Assembly: GCA_903813345.2 (NCBI GenBank)
Contig: CAIIXF020000006.1
Span: 14,264,348 to 14,328,347 of the forward strand
From: Owenia fusiformis
Taxonomy: Eukaryota > Annelida > Polychaeta > Sabellida > Oweniidae
Reading direction: 5' to 3'
DNA length: 64,000 bases
The notes beneath the pieces are model-generated. The model ran no database searches. It had not been told where the DNA came from and saw nothing but the letters and a program-made list of their open reading frames with translations. Both the position numbers and the translations under genes were made by a program. Shown here one piece after another: positions 1 to 62,513 of the stretch (its first letter is position 1; every line of letters begins with the position of its first letter).

Positions 1-360
1 CACCTCTGATATGCATACACGATTGTAACCTTTGAGATGCATACACGATTGTAACCACCTCTGATATACATACAAGTTTGTAACCTTTGAGGTGCATACA
101 CGATTGTAACCTCTGATATGCACATAAGATTGTAACCTTTGATGTGCATACACGATTGTAACCTCTGATGTGCATACTCGATTGTAACCACCTTTGATAT
201 GCATACAAGTTTGTAACCTTTGATGTGCATACACGATTGTAACCACCTCTGATATGCATACACGATTGTAACCTTTGAGATGCATACACGATTGTAACCA
301 CCTCTGATATACATACAAGTTTGTAACCTTTGATGTGCATACACGATTGTAAGACCCTTT
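1..360. repeat. 27-30 bp minisatellite (runs off the left edge)
   Basis: About 13 units with the core tgatatgcatacacgattg, alternating cctctg and cctttg, some with an extra cac. A few degenerate units continue to about 430. It lies in the intron upstream of the first kinase exon seen. Confidence 0.95.
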
Positions 361-1140
361 TCTGCCTATACATATTTGTAGCCTTTAATCCACATATACA
401 AGTTTGTAAGCTATGATACACATAATTTTGCAGTATTTGCTTTTGATGTACCCAGTGTATCATATCCATTCATTCATAGATTTGCCACATCAGAACTAAC
501 AGTTGAGATCTGTGGGCTTTGGGCAAGTTATTGCATTACTTGATCAAGAAAACCCTTCTCTATTAATTTAACGTATCAACTTTAACATGGGATTGATCAA
601 TGTGGATCAAATATTTTCATACCCTTTAATAAGTATTCATGTGGTGCTATCATTCCTTGCTTTATAGAGTGAAAGAGTGGGAAAATTAAGGAATAAAGTC
701 AACAAGCATGAAATTCTTACTTTATTTGTTTGTAAAAATCCCAGAACATGTCATATTTTGTCAATTTACAGGGAAAAGTGGAGGATAAAGCATGGCCTAT
801 ATATGAAATATTTGTGGGAATTCGTTCTGTAGAGTTGATGGAATTGATGCAGAAAATATGTCTTGATAGGTTACAAAGCTAAGATCAATACGTGGTAAAC
901 TTATCTGTTTGGCAGTCAATTGTTTCAGTATAGTAGTTGAGATGAATTCTATAGAGAATTGAAGTAAGTTCTAAGGTAATAAATATTTCATGGAAATTAT
1001 ATTCATGGAACTTCTTAGAATATTTCATAGTAAAGTATCTACCTTAAACACCAACTATGCAACCTGTCTAATCCAAACGCCAGTGAATTTAAGTGTTTGG
1101 ATTGACAGGTGTTCACGTATCAAGGTATTTTAAATATATG
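361..1140. other. Non-coding, nothing recognised
   Basis: AT-rich presumed intron sequence apart from decayed minisatellite units up to about 430. No exon or RNA gene seen. Confidence 0.5.
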
Positions 1141-1152
1141 AGTCAATGGGAG

Positions 1153-2180
1153 TCATCCATCCATTCGTCCATCTGTCCGGGCGATAACTCAAATACTGGT
1201 TGATGGATTTGATTTAAATTCTATAGGGGCCTATTATGTATATATGTCTTATGGGGGTGTAGGACCTCTGTTTGAGAAGGAATTTCCAATATGGCCACTC
1301 AATTCAAAATGGCATCTATTTTTAGAAAAAATTATCTTTGATAACTCAAATACTAGTCGATCAATTTGGTTCAAATTTTATATGCTGTTGCCTATGGACA
1401 AAGGAGCTTTGCTCAAGAAGACATTTTCAAGATGGCCGCTGAATTTCAAAGTGGCCACCATTTTTTGTAAACAACATAATCTTTGATAACTTAAATACCA
1501 GAGAATGGATTTGGTTCAAATTTTACATGCTGATGCATAGGGACAGAGGAGCTCTGCTCGAGAAGGGATTTTCAAGATGACAGCTAAATTTCAAAATGAC
1601 CACCATTTTTTGTTGATAACTCAAATACCAGTTGACTGATTTGGTTCAAATTCTATATGTTGATGCCTAGAGACAAAGAAGCTTTATTCAAGAAGGCATT
1701 TTCAAGATGGCCACTGAATTTTAAAGAAGCCACCATTTTTCATTAAAAAACGTAATCATTGATAACTCGAATACCAGTGAATTGATTTGGTTCCAATTTT
1801 ATATGCTGATGTCTAGGGACAAAGGAGATCTGCTTCAGAAGAAATTTCAAAGGCGTCCGCTGAATTTCAAAATGGCCGCCACTTTTCATAAGAAAAGGTA
1901 ATGTTTGATAATCTTCGAAATCTCCACCACTTTTCATTGAAAATGTAATCTTTGATAACTTAAGTACCAGTTGACGGATTTGGATCAAATTTATATGCTG
2001 ATGCCTAGGGATAGCAGCTCTGCTCAAAGATGGAAGCTGAATTTAAAAATGGCCACCATGTTTCATAAAAAACATAATCTTTGATAACTCAAATATGGAT
2101 GGATTTGGTTCAAATTTTACATGGCGGTATTTATCAAAACATGTTTTGTCTGGTGGGTTTGCTACTCCGTGGAGTTGCTG
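1153..2180. mobile_element. Composite repeat 1: short (TCCN)n tract followed by ~145-bp tandem units
   Basis: A catccattcgtccatctgtc tract is followed by about seven diverged units that begin gataactcaaatacc (about 1184, 1338, 1484, 1615, 1759, 1953, 2083) and contain ttcaagatggcc and gaatttcaaa words. The architecture (tetranucleotide tract plus core repeats) matches the elements at 34590-36900 and 49120-50580. Confidence 0.7.
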
Positions 2181-2644
2181 TTTTTCTAGTAGTATTAAAT
2201 AACAGACAAATAGATAAGGTGGTTCAAAAATTTTCTCTTTCACCAAACTTCATCTTGGTCAGAAAAGGGATCAGTGCCAATCAATAACCTATTACTTTAA
2301 GTGGCTCTTATTTGAGAAAGACTCAAGCAATATACTTTTTAATTATTCTACTTGAAAGAAGTACTGCAAAAGATTATGCTATTCTTTGACGGTGGTCTCC
2401 CAGCATTGATGCACCAATTTGAGATTTGGATGGCTTATACCCATTAAATCCATTTATCACCCTCTTGAAAATTCAAATGATTAATGCAGGTTGGTGCTGC
2501 ACCTGGAAGCTATTTGCCATATACATGTTCATGTATTGTGTTTAAAATTTTCATCAGATAATACTGTCTTAGACATCAAATAGTGTGACTGCAGATTTCT
2601 TTTTTTCTTTTTTTACAGCAGATTTCAATGATAGCTATGGCTTT

Positions 2645-2790
2645 TTATGTCACTCCAAAAATGGTGACATGTTGTTATAGGTCTTCAACTTTTTATGGAT
2701 GGTATCAGGCATTTGGCATTTGACAGTTCATTTTTTTAGACCAACATCTGTAACAAATGGCAGGTGGTGACATTTTGCTTGTTTATACCA
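2645..2790. mobile_element. Dispersed repeat copy (tggtgacat family)
   Basis: Contains aatggtgacatgttgttata and, about 100 bp later, gtaacaaatgg.aggtggtgacatttt. The same two words with similar spacing occur at 61427-61512, and a related head lies at 34590. Confidence 0.55.
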
Positions 2791-3887
2791 TGTTTGAGTT
2801 TGATAATAATTGTTGTTAAATGCTAGGATCAGAAAACTTTGAGAAAAAGTTTGAGAAAAAGTTAAATATTATTACAAAAAATTCTAAACATCCTTAAGGC
2901 AAGGGGCTACATGTATCAAGGGGGAGATTTCCCAAAGATGACCTTTCGTATTGGCACGTTCAAAACAAATTTTATTAACAGGCCTGACATTTGCCATTGA
3001 ACTGAATCTCCAAATGTTAGCTGTAGTTTTATGAGTATTCTCTACAAGTATGGATCGAGTAACTTCAATAGTATTACTGTAGGTTTGAAATAATGATGTT
3101 GAACTGATGTTAACGCCATTCCCACGATTTCAAATTTAACTTTGGGCATGCGCAGCACTGAGAGAGCACGTGCTCATGATTGTTCACGTGATCACATCCT
3201 GCAATTTGATTGGAGATGATGCGGGAGATGACATAATGGGGAATCCCTGAATACGATAGAATATGAAAGAATTGTTGGAGCTACTCACTTCTTCTGACAT
3301 GTTTTATAAAAATGCTCACGGAATGCTACTATCTTGATATATCACAGCCTACTATAAGTACCTTTATTAACAAGACAAAGATGGTCTGAGTATAAGAATG
3401 AGTGATTACATGACTGTACAGTACATGTGTTAGCAAACTTAATGTGTGAAGTGTATTATCTTCACAACCATACGATAGGATTTATAGGAAAATATTGAGA
3501 TGTGCCTTAACTCACAGAATTGATATAAGATTTGGTTGCAACATTGTGTCCCATGTTACAAGAACCCATCAAGGTTTCTCCTGTATATTGTGATAGTGCT
3601 CAGCATGGAATTTGGCAGTAAAGTATATTGTACTATACTTTTATGGTAAACAATATGTTGTATTTAATAGGTTTACTGTATAAAGTGTATTGTATGAGAT
3701 TTTAGTATTTGTCTAACTGTACATTTTACATGACTAATACAATCATGTATAATATACAATGTGAATAAAAGTTTAATACTTACTCTAGTTTACTGTACAA
3801 TATACAGTACGAGTTTTACTATATATTGTAATACTTTTGTTTCACATTTTACACTTTTTAGTAATTTATTTTTATTTTTGCTTTCAG
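2791..3887. other. Intron sequence before the first kinase exon
   Basis: No exon signature for the kinase glycine loop was found here. Nothing else recognised. Confidence 0.4.
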
Positions 3888-53179
<49,292 letters not shown>

Positions 53180-53765
53180 AAATAGAGTTCTAAATTAAAA
53201 GTGAATGACGTATATCATATTATATATAATGTATATAAATATAGTATATACAGTATATACAGTTTTTGAAGAGATCTGATGTAAGTAGTAAATATCACTG
53301 TGGTCAGAGAAAGATTGATATATCACTCCTTTTGTAGTGTAACATGATTGATATTGCTGAGTATCGCACGACCTACCTTGAGAATGGTCGCATCATTAGA
53401 CTATGTAAAGAAAGCAGTCAATCAAATAAGAAGCATCTGTGTAATATCTAGTTAAAGATGAAAGCCAAATGAACGAAGTTGAGAGATGTTGAAATATCAA
53501 AAAAGCTTGTGAGATGTGCTGAATAAACTGTACACTGTATTATAGATTAAATGAGAAGTCAACCGACATGCCAACACCACCAGCTTTTAGGATCTAGTTC
53601 AATATGACCCTGTTGGGCAAATGCCGTAATGCACATGTTTTAAATTGAAGAAGCAAATTCAGTAATTTCCCCAGTTTTTTTCTCAACAGTGCAATTAACT
53701 GTTTAACCGTTTTGGTCAAAATTAAACTTCATCTCATAATTCTGTCAGGGTGCATATGCAATAAA
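53180..53765 (+). other. BRSK 3' UTR, proximal part, with AATAAA signals
   Basis: AT-rich sequence after the stop codon. Candidate polyadenylation signals AATAAA occur at 53522-53527 and 53760-53765, and more AT-rich non-coding sequence continues to about 54340. Which signal is used cannot be told. Confidence 0.5.
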
Positions 53766-54347
53766 TGCAATTTTGTAGAATGCATTACTACGATGCTTTA
53801 ATCCTGGGGAGATCACTGAACAAACGTAAATTGCATCACAATGCAAGAAGATCTAGTGCTTTATTCAGATATCAGATAAAATCTTTGCGCAGTGAATGAG
53901 TATAACTTTGTGACATTTGTTACAAGTTTCAAGTGTTTAATATTACATTTTCTGTTCACTAAGAATTTTAGTGAGCAATAAGTATTTATACAAAATATAA
54001 AAGTAGAGATGAGAAATAGATATGCCATTGTGAGTAAGCATTTTCCGTTTTCATAAAACATTGAATAGCTAAGTCAGATACAAATTCAGATTTGGAATTT
54101 GATATAGAAGTTGGCAAAATTTATTATTATGCTGCATTTATTTGGTTCGTATATTAATATATATTAGTTGTCAATGGTTTTGGTGACTTGTATAGATGGC
54201 AGTACTCAAGTGGGCTGTTTTGTATTTCTTGTTTTATTTCTATAATGAAATTAAAACATACACTACCTATGTTATGTGCATTCAGTTTTAAGTGTTTGGT
54301 GTCCATGGTTTATATATTTTTGAGATTTCTGAAGACATATTTACATG
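53766..54347. other. Downstream of BRSK, nothing recognised
   Basis: AT-rich, possibly distal 3' UTR. Confidence 0.35.
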
Positions 54348-54349
54348 TA

Positions 54350-54714
54350 CAGGGTGACCCAAAAATTGTACCCACATGAAATAGAAAAAAACTTTTTCTT
54401 CAATTGAAAAAAATAAACCTTTCACATGATGAAGAGAAATCATTGTCCAATAAACAGTTAGAAATTCTTAGAAATTTGTGAATTACTTACCGAGAAATCT
54501 GACCTTTTAGATAGCATGCTCTAGATGACATGCTCTAAATGTGTGATGTTACTTAAACAAGACAGTTGTCCTTTTAACAGAGTTACATGGTGACACTTTC
54601 AGATCTTTATGGTTATTAAATTATCTTTCAGATGATCATTATTCAAGACTATTCCTTCCAAAATCAAGAGTTATTCCATGTTTTTATCAGTACAATTTTC
54701 TTTGGGACACTCTG
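54350..54714. mobile_element. MITE with CAGGGTGACCC/GGGACACTCTG ends
   Basis: Left end cagggtgacccaaaaattgt, right end acaattttctttgggacact followed by ctg, flanked on both sides by TA. Same end type as the element at 23423. 365 bp, non-coding. Confidence 0.75.
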
Positions 54715-55082
54715 TATTCAATTCATCCCTCTGAGTGTTTTGCCATCTATTGAAAGTCCTTAAGGCCATTGAAATATTATTTGTGGCAATATGGTTAATT
54801 ATTAGAGAGATGTATTAAAAGATTCATGGTATGTCATACACGTTTTTCTTTATAAACCAAGGATTGCTTTGTTTCTGTCTCTGATAAATTAGAGTTGTAG
54901 AACAAGACAAAACTTAGATATGCATGATTTTATTTTTTGCCTTGATTCTCTTCAGAGATGAGGTATGGCTACCATGAACTTATTGTGTATAGAATCCTTT
55001 CATATAGAGGATAAAATATTGCAGTTATATAAATTACATGTAGACTGTTTTAGCAATGCTCAGGACTGTTTATTCATATTGG

Positions 55083-55120
55083 GGCTCTCAGGGGGGTTAC
55101 ACTAACCCCCTAAGAGAGCC
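55083..55120. other. Strong short hairpin downstream of BRSK
   Basis: ggctctc + ggggggtta, loop cac, then taaccccc + gagagcc. The stem has about 15 pairs with a small internal loop. Confidence 0.7.
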
Positions 55121-55315
55121 TCTAAATATTTCATCAACTATCTATTCCAATCGTAGCTTATATTTCTAGTAAAATGTAAATGTAAGTCTGTAAAAAGCAT
55201 TCCAATTTTCTTCTATCTGTATTTATTATGGCATTTATTGCGTACAATTTGTTTCTGGAGTTTTTTCAAACATTCGATTGATCAGATCAAACATTTGGAA
55301 ATTGAACTTTATATT

Positions 55316-58055
55316 GTGACTTGCATCATTTTCCAATGTTTAAGTTCTAAAAATACACCACTTATAAATTGCATGATTACAATAATTCATTCCTACTTAC
55401 TCCAGAGTTTGGAGTTTTGATTACAATTTTATGAAGGAAGCAAACTCTGGAATACTATAGTCCAGATACAACAACAATACATGCTGACTGTTACAATTTT
55501 TATTTTAGTGCAATTTAGAACCTTTTACTTATTTATTATTATGCACATAAATCATTTAAGGTATTCTAAGAATGATTATATATATATATATATATACATA
55601 TGTATGTTCCTATAAACATTCCTATCATCTAACCAATGCTAGTCATTACAGTAATAACATGGTTTATGTCATTTGAACCTGAATAATTTTTATAGAGCCA
55701 AGTATTACTGGTTTTGTTTTAAACTAAACAGGGTGAGCCAAAATTGCTCATATCTTTTATTTTGACAAAAACTAAGGACAATTTTTGGCCCACCCTGCAC
55801 TTTATTTGACTGTAAACATACCTTATAATTTTATTTTACAATTATCTGCAATATATACTCTGTTTTGTATTTTGTTTATGAAACATTTACTTATATAGCA
55901 TTCCAGAATTTTGTGCAATATGGAAATGAATCTCAAGTTATGATATGGGTCACCAGAAATTACATTGTCATGATGGTTATTTTGTCATGATTGTCAATTG
56001 TCATGATTGTCAATTTGTCATGATAGTCAATTTTTATTTTCAATTTGTCATGATTGTCAATTTTTAACAATTGACAAATATTCTACAACCTTATTATTAG
56101 ATTTTATTTATTGATTTGTCATATTATGTAAATTATGTAAATTACTATGATATTGATTATGTTAATTAATATTTGTAATTTGATGTGTCTGAATATGAGA
56201 AATTAATTGTTCATAAACTCAAATACTCAAGATTTGGTGAAGTCAGTTATGATGAGCAACTATCACCAGATTCTGTCACAAGACAGTTTCATTAATTTTA
56301 AAGTGCATAAAGGTCTGTCTATTGATTATAGGTGTTTGCTATCACTTTGTACACACCATGGTTTGACTGCAAATTGAATTTCAATTTTATACAAACTGAA
56401 ATACTTTAAACATTATACTCTCTGAAATATCACCAAGGTTCTTTTCATTTTGGGTAAGTGCGCCTCAATTTTGAGAAAATACTCTAATTTTTTCAAGAAA
56501 AGGCCTATTTTTATGTTTCTATGGGAAGTATCCATATATGTCTATGTCTACATCTATGTCTGAAAATCATGGTTGTTTTGTTTTATTTTGTTTTGTAACT
56601 GTTGTCTGGGGCAAGTATGTATAATAGTACAGTTTCCATATAGCTTTTGAAATTTCACTAAATCTTGTTTTTCGTGAGATTTTAAGAGATTTAAGAGAAC
56701 TTTTCTGGAAAAAACCTGGGCCAAGTCTCCATTGATGCAATGTATAAATTCTCTAAAAACCTTGGTTTATGAGTTTACCAACCCAAATTTTGATGTTTAA
56801 TCACAATATATACATTAACAAGGTCATCATATGGTATACCATTCAAGTTTTAGACAGATTCAACCAACACTTTTTAATAAATCATGAAATTAAGTCACTA
56901 TTTCAAGATCTAAACACATAAGTCTATGGCAGTCTGGCCCAAATAAAAATCTGAATAAAAGATGGCAGCACTAGTTTTCATTTGTTGCTTCATCTTATTG
57001 CTGCATAAACATGTGGACGAGGTTTGAGTACAATTCCAATTATTGTATAACACCAGATCTTTTCTAATATAAGTTTCTACTTTATATTTTACTGTCTGAC
57101 TTGTACTGTATTTCATTTCTTTTTTCCCAAGAGCATGCGTGTCAGTTCTTTGCAAATTCTGTAGAATTAGGTAGATAAATGAAATAAACAGATAAATAGA
57201 TATTGAATTGTATGAAAAACTACTGTGCATGTATTATTCATTAACCTCTAAGATTGTCTCTAAGATAAACCTTAAGTGTGACTCAAGAATGACAGTAACA
57301 TGTTACATGTTACTCTGATCAAGGTGACAATATGGTTGCTGTTAGAATGTGACATCATTATTTATTTTGTCTCATCCTGGGGTTCCATCAAACTTCTAAA
57401 TCAGAACAATATCAGTGCTTACTCTCTCTGTGTGTGTAAGTCCTCTTTTGAAAATCTTTGGTTACATTTTTATCCTAGTCTTTATGCTTCTCTTCAAGTA
57501 GATTAATGGACTGTGATACTGATTTAAAATGAAGAAAAACCAAGATGTTCATTCCTCCATCTTATTACGAGAACGATAGTCAATGAGGTTGAAGGCCTAT
57601 TTCTCTTAATATGTTTTGTAAAACTGATTGTCATTCAGGATACCATAATGATAACTTGAAAGACAATTAGTTTAATGAATTATAACTCATGAGATTTTTG
57701 ATAGTCTCGCTACAAGCCTCTATGACTCCTCCTCCCCTCCCACAACTTGACTACACACCTCACATTTGTGGGGGGAGGGTCACAAGGGCTTGTAGCTCGA
57801 CCATATTCTTAAAAATGAACCTCAAATATTGCAGTGTGCTATTTAAGTTAGGAATTGTTTTCTCAAGTTATGTGTATGAAGTGTTAAATGTATTCTTTAG
57901 AAAGGATCTGAATCTTTGTAATTAATTGTTGTGGACTATTATGCAATAAATGACAACTAATCATTTTTACTGGAGATTTTGTTTTGTCATTGCTTCGGAA
58001 GGGATACTCGCATTATACCATAAGTTACTTGTACCATGTGCCTTGTACTAAAAGC
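55316..58055. repeat. Tandem duplication, copy 1 (2740 bp)
   Basis: Begins gtgacttgcatcattttcca and ends ctaaaagc. Identical to 58056-60793 wherever compared, except for a (TA)n tract two bases longer here (about 55579). Contents: a 69-bp CAGGGTG foldback (55729-55797), a gtcatgattgtcaattt 17-bp repeat (about 55970-56075), a hairpin around ctacaagcc/ggcttgtag (57708-57800), otherwise AT-rich non-coding. Confidence 0.97.
55729..55797. mobile_element. 69-bp CAGGGTG foldback element, copy in duplication unit 1
   Basis: cagggtgagccaaaattg at the left and caatttttggcccaccctg at the right are inverted repeats. Same end family as the MITEs at 23423 and 54350. The duplicate is at 58467-58535. Confidence 0.7.
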
Positions 58056-60793
58056 GTGACTTGCATCATTTTCCAATGTTTAAGTTCTAAAAATACACCA
58101 CTTATAAATTGCATGATTACAATAATTCATTCCTACTTACTCCAGAGTTTGGAGTTTTGATTACAATTTTATGAAGGAAGCAAACTCTGGAATACTATAG
58201 TCCAGATACAACAACAATACATGCTGACTGTTACAATTTTTATTTTAGTGCAATTTAGAACCTTTTACTTATTTATTATTATGCACATAAATCATTTAAG
58301 GTATTCTAAGAATGATTATATATATATATATATACATATGTATGTTCCTATAAACATTCCTATCATCTAACCAATGCTAGTCATTACAGTAATAACATGG
58401 TTTATGTCATTTGAACCTGAATAATTTTTATAGAGCCAAGTATTACTGGTTTTGTTTTAAACTAAACAGGGTGAGCCAAAATTGCTCATATCTTTTATTT
58501 TGACAAAAACTAAGGACAATTTTTGGCCCACCCTGCACTTTATTTGACTGTAAACATACCTTATAATTTTATTTTACAATTATCTGCAATATATACTCTG
58601 TTTTGTATTTTGTTTATGAAACATTTACTTATATAGCATTCCAGAATTTTGTGCAATATGGAAATGAATCTCAAGTTATGATATGGGTCACCAGAAATTA
58701 CATTGTCATGATGGTTATTTTGTCATGATTGTCAATTGTCATGATTGTCAATTTGTCATGATAGTCAATTTTTATTTTCAATTTGTCATGATTGTCAATT
58801 TTTAACAATTGACAAATATTCTACAACCTTATTATTAGATTTTATTTATTGATTTGTCATATTATGTAAATTATGTAAATTACTATGATATTGATTATGT
58901 TAATTAATATTTGTAATTTGATGTGTCTGAATATGAGAAATTAATTGTTCATAAACTCAAATACTCAAGATTTGGTGAAGTCAGTTATGATGAGCAACTA
59001 TCACCAGATTCTGTCACAAGACAGTTTCATTAATTTTAAAGTGCATAAAGGTCTGTCTATTGATTATAGGTGTTTGCTATCACTTTGTACACACCATGGT
59101 TTGACTGCAAATTGAATTTCAATTTTATACAAACTGAAATACTTTAAACATTATACTCTCTGAAATATCACCAAGGTTCTTTTCATTTTGGGTAAGTGCG
59201 CCTCAATTTTGAGAAAATACTCTAATTTTTTCAAGAAAAGGCCTATTTTTATGTTTCTATGGGAAGTATCCATATATGTCTATGTCTACATCTATGTCTG
59301 AAAATCATGGTTGTTTTGTTTTATTTTGTTTTGTAACTGTTGTCTGGGGCAAGTATGTATAATAGTACAGTTTCCATATAGCTTTTGAAATTTCACTAAA
59401 TCTTGTTTTTCGTGAGATTTTAAGAGATTTAAGAGAACTTTTCTGGAAAAAACCTGGGCCAAGTCTCCATTGATGCAATGTATAAATTCTCTAAAAACCT
59501 TGGTTTATGAGTTTACCAACCCAAATTTTGATGTTTAATCACAATATATACATTAACAAGGTCATCATATGGTATACCATTCAAGTTTTAGACAGATTCA
59601 ACCAACACTTTTTAATAAATCATGAAATTAAGTCACTATTTCAAGATCTAAACACATAAGTCTATGGCAGTCTGGCCCAAATAAAAATCTGAATAAAAGA
59701 TGGCAGCACTAGTTTTCATTTGTTGCTTCATCTTATTGCTGCATAAACATGTGGACGAGGTTTGAGTACAATTCCAATTATTGTATAACACCAGATCTTT
59801 TCTAATATAAGTTTCTACTTTATATTTTACTGTCTGACTTGTACTGTATTTCATTTCTTTTTTCCCAAGAGCATGCGTGTCAGTTCTTTGCAAATTCTGT
59901 AGAATTAGGTAGATAAATGAAATAAACAGATAAATAGATATTGAATTGTATGAAAAACTACTGTGCATGTATTATTCATTAACCTCTAAGATTGTCTCTA
60001 AGATAAACCTTAAGTGTGACTCAAGAATGACAGTAACATGTTACATGTTACTCTGATCAAGGTGACAATATGGTTGCTGTTAGAATGTGACATCATTATT
60101 TATTTTGTCTCATCCTGGGGTTCCATCAAACTTCTAAATCAGAACAATATCAGTGCTTACTCTCTCTGTGTGTGTAAGTCCTCTTTTGAAAATCTTTGGT
60201 TACATTTTTATCCTAGTCTTTATGCTTCTCTTCAAGTAGATTAATGGACTGTGATACTGATTTAAAATGAAGAAAAACCAAGATGTTCATTCCTCCATCT
60301 TATTACGAGAACGATAGTCAATGAGGTTGAAGGCCTATTTCTCTTAATATGTTTTGTAAAACTGATTGTCATTCAGGATACCATAATGATAACTTGAAAG
60401 ACAATTAGTTTAATGAATTATAACTCATGAGATTTTTGATAGTCTCGCTACAAGCCTCTATGACTCCTCCTCCCCTCCCACAACTTGACTACACACCTCA
60501 CATTTGTGGGGGGAGGGTCACAAGGGCTTGTAGCTCGACCATATTCTTAAAAATGAACCTCAAATATTGCAGTGTGCTATTTAAGTTAGGAATTGTTTTC
60601 TCAAGTTATGTGTATGAAGTGTTAAATGTATTCTTTAGAAAGGATCTGAATCTTTGTAATTAATTGTTGTGGACTATTATGCAATAAATGACAACTAATC
60701 ATTTTTACTGGAGATTTTGTTTTGTCATTGCTTCGGAAGGGATACTCGCATTATACCATAAGTTACTTGTACCATGTGCCTTGTACTAAAAGC
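58056..60793. repeat. Tandem duplication, copy 2 (2738 bp)
   Basis: Same content as copy 1. After its end the sequence reads gtgg, so copy 1 start (gtga) and the downstream flank share gtg, a 3-bp microhomology at the junction. The open frames in it (for example 59648-59968 minus, 106 codons) are duplicated identically and show no domain. Confidence 0.97.
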
Positions 60794-61425
60794 GTGGATC
60801 AGGGGGCATGCCCCCAGAAAATTTTCAAATTTAGACCCTCTCTAATGCATTCTGAACTTATCTCAACACAACATTCCCAATAATAAAAACAAGAAAAAAT
60901 TGTGTTTTTAGAAAACTAGCTTGACTAAATGACTAAAACAATTTACTAAAATATACATTTTGCACTTATTCTTCAATGTATTAACATACTCTATGGGTTC
61001 CTGAAAAACTATGGTATAGAATTAAATATAATATGACAAATAAGGTCTTCTGCTTGATGTAGACAACATAATGACATTGTATCATTTCTAACCGATTACT
61101 TTGACTTTAATTAGCTCTCAGGAACTTTCAATTCTAGGCTTGGTTTCAAATCTTAACATCTGGGAAAAGGGGGGGGGGCAGTCGCCCCCAACGCCCTCCC
61201 CCTTCCGACGCCAATGATGAGGCTTGGATGTTGGTGTAGCAGCCTTATCTAAGACGCAGTATATGGGGCTTATGGACCGCCACGTTTGGGTGTGCAACCC
61301 CCCACCCATAAATTGCTATGGAAATCAAATTCAAAAGTACCATTAGGTGGAGAGCAGGCTCTTGAAACATCCCCCAATAACCCACAATTTGTTTGGGAAA
61401 TCAAGTCAAGCGTAAACCTGTTTAT
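60794..61425. other. Intergenic, fragments of G/C-tract repeats
   Basis: gggggcatgcccccagaaaa (60803) and ggggggggcagtcgccccca (61170) look like edges of a common interspersed repeat. Otherwise nothing recognised. Confidence 0.4.
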
Positions 61426-61426
61426 A

Positions 61427-61512
61427 TCACCATCACAAGTGGTGAAATATTGTTATGGTGTCCAACTTGCTGTAACAAATGGTAGGTGGTGACATTTTAG
61501 ATGTTAATGCTT
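61427..61512. mobile_element. Dispersed repeat copy (tggtgacat family)
   Basis: caccatcacaagtggtgaaa followed by ttgttatggtgtccaact and gtaacaaatggtaggtggtg acatttta. Matches 2645-2790 in order and orientation. Confidence 0.55.
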
Positions 61513-61779
61513 TGTTTACTTCTTTTTATTACCAAAACGTAGAATACTAAAAGTTTTCATCAGTGACATTAGGTGTATTAGTTCAATTAGTGCAATGGGT
61601 ATACTAAACTAGGTAATTGTGTTTTACATTTCAATTATTGAAATATTATACCTGGAAGAGAATCTAATACAACATGTAAAATATAACAATAAATGTGGTT
61701 TTACTAGTATAGTGACTGAAGAAATATATGGCTTTGTCCAGTTGTATAATAATTACTGAACACAGTCAGACGTTTGCAA

Positions 61780-62052
61780 CATTTTAAACTTTTTTGCCAT
61801 TGAGAGATGGCGCCCCGATCAATGCTGCATAAATAGTACATCTCAGTACCAGAAGTACCTTACACCTCGGCTTACACTCAAGGTTCCAAAGTCTCGATTA
61901 ATTTGATCTACTTATAGAATGAGCGTTTGTATTTGCACATACGAGCAAGCTGCTGCAAGTATACAGTTGATATCGACACAGTATTAGCTGTATAGGTCCA
62001 CAGAGAACCATTTAGTGATAGGGTTTTAAGGCCAAGGAAGGAAACAGGACTG
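61780..62052 (+). promoter_or_regulatory. Upstream region / 5' UTR of the FMO gene
   Basis: Less AT-rich than its surroundings. A cataaata TATA-like word lies at about 61828, followed by about 220 bp to the ATG with no long open frame joined to it. Only position supports a promoter here. Confidence 0.25.
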
Positions 62053-62205
62053 ATGGTTGCGAAGAGGAAAATCGCAATCCTCGGTGCAGGAGCGAGTGGA
62101 TTGACAGCAATTAAATGCTGTTTGGACGAAGGGTTAGAGCCAGTATGTTTTGAAAGGTCAGAGGATATCGGGGGACTTTGGAGGTACACTGAAGAAGTAA
62201 TAGAT
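62053..62205 (+). CDS. Flavin-containing monooxygenase, first coding exon (gene continues beyond window)
   Basis: ATG at 62053 opens 51 codons ending in EEVID at a GTAAGG donor (62206). The peptide has the FAD-binding Rossmann start [20 protein letters not shown] (GxGxxG, residues 11-16), then [20 protein letters not shown]. The Glu of FER would contact the FAD ribose, and GGLW is a family signature. FMOs oxygenate nucleophilic N or S atoms of small molecules using NADPH and O2, usually at the ER. The intron is phase 0. I do not see the next exon (expected to encode the TNxSKEMxxxSDFP region) before 64000. The call rests on one exon, but it is very characteristic. Confidence 0.88.
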
Positions 62206-62513
62206 GTAAGGTGAACTTATGTAAGAACGTCTTTGTTTATATGACTGGCCTCATTCTTTTTAGGGACATTTTGCGCCAGGCTCGCTTTTTAGTTAGGTTT
62301 GTTTTCACGCATGCGTACACGGCCCGGGGTACACGGTAATCATTAGAACCACTTTCCTAATTCCTATTAGGCCTATAAGATATCTCTGAAAACTATTCAG
62401 ATACAAATATAATGCATAGTAAAGAATATGTTTCGATTGGTGTAATAAAAACACATCTATCAGAGAAAAACACTTACACAATGATGAATGAAGCCGGGGG
62501 ATGAAGTCTCACT

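Noticed and set aside
56910-57230. 106-codon minus-strand frame, duplicated at 59648-59968
   Set aside because: Identity between copies is explained by the 2.74-kb duplication. Composition is low-complexity and there is no domain.
61908-62189. 93-codon minus-strand frame
   Set aside because: It is antisense to the FMO exon, whose sense translation is strongly conserved.
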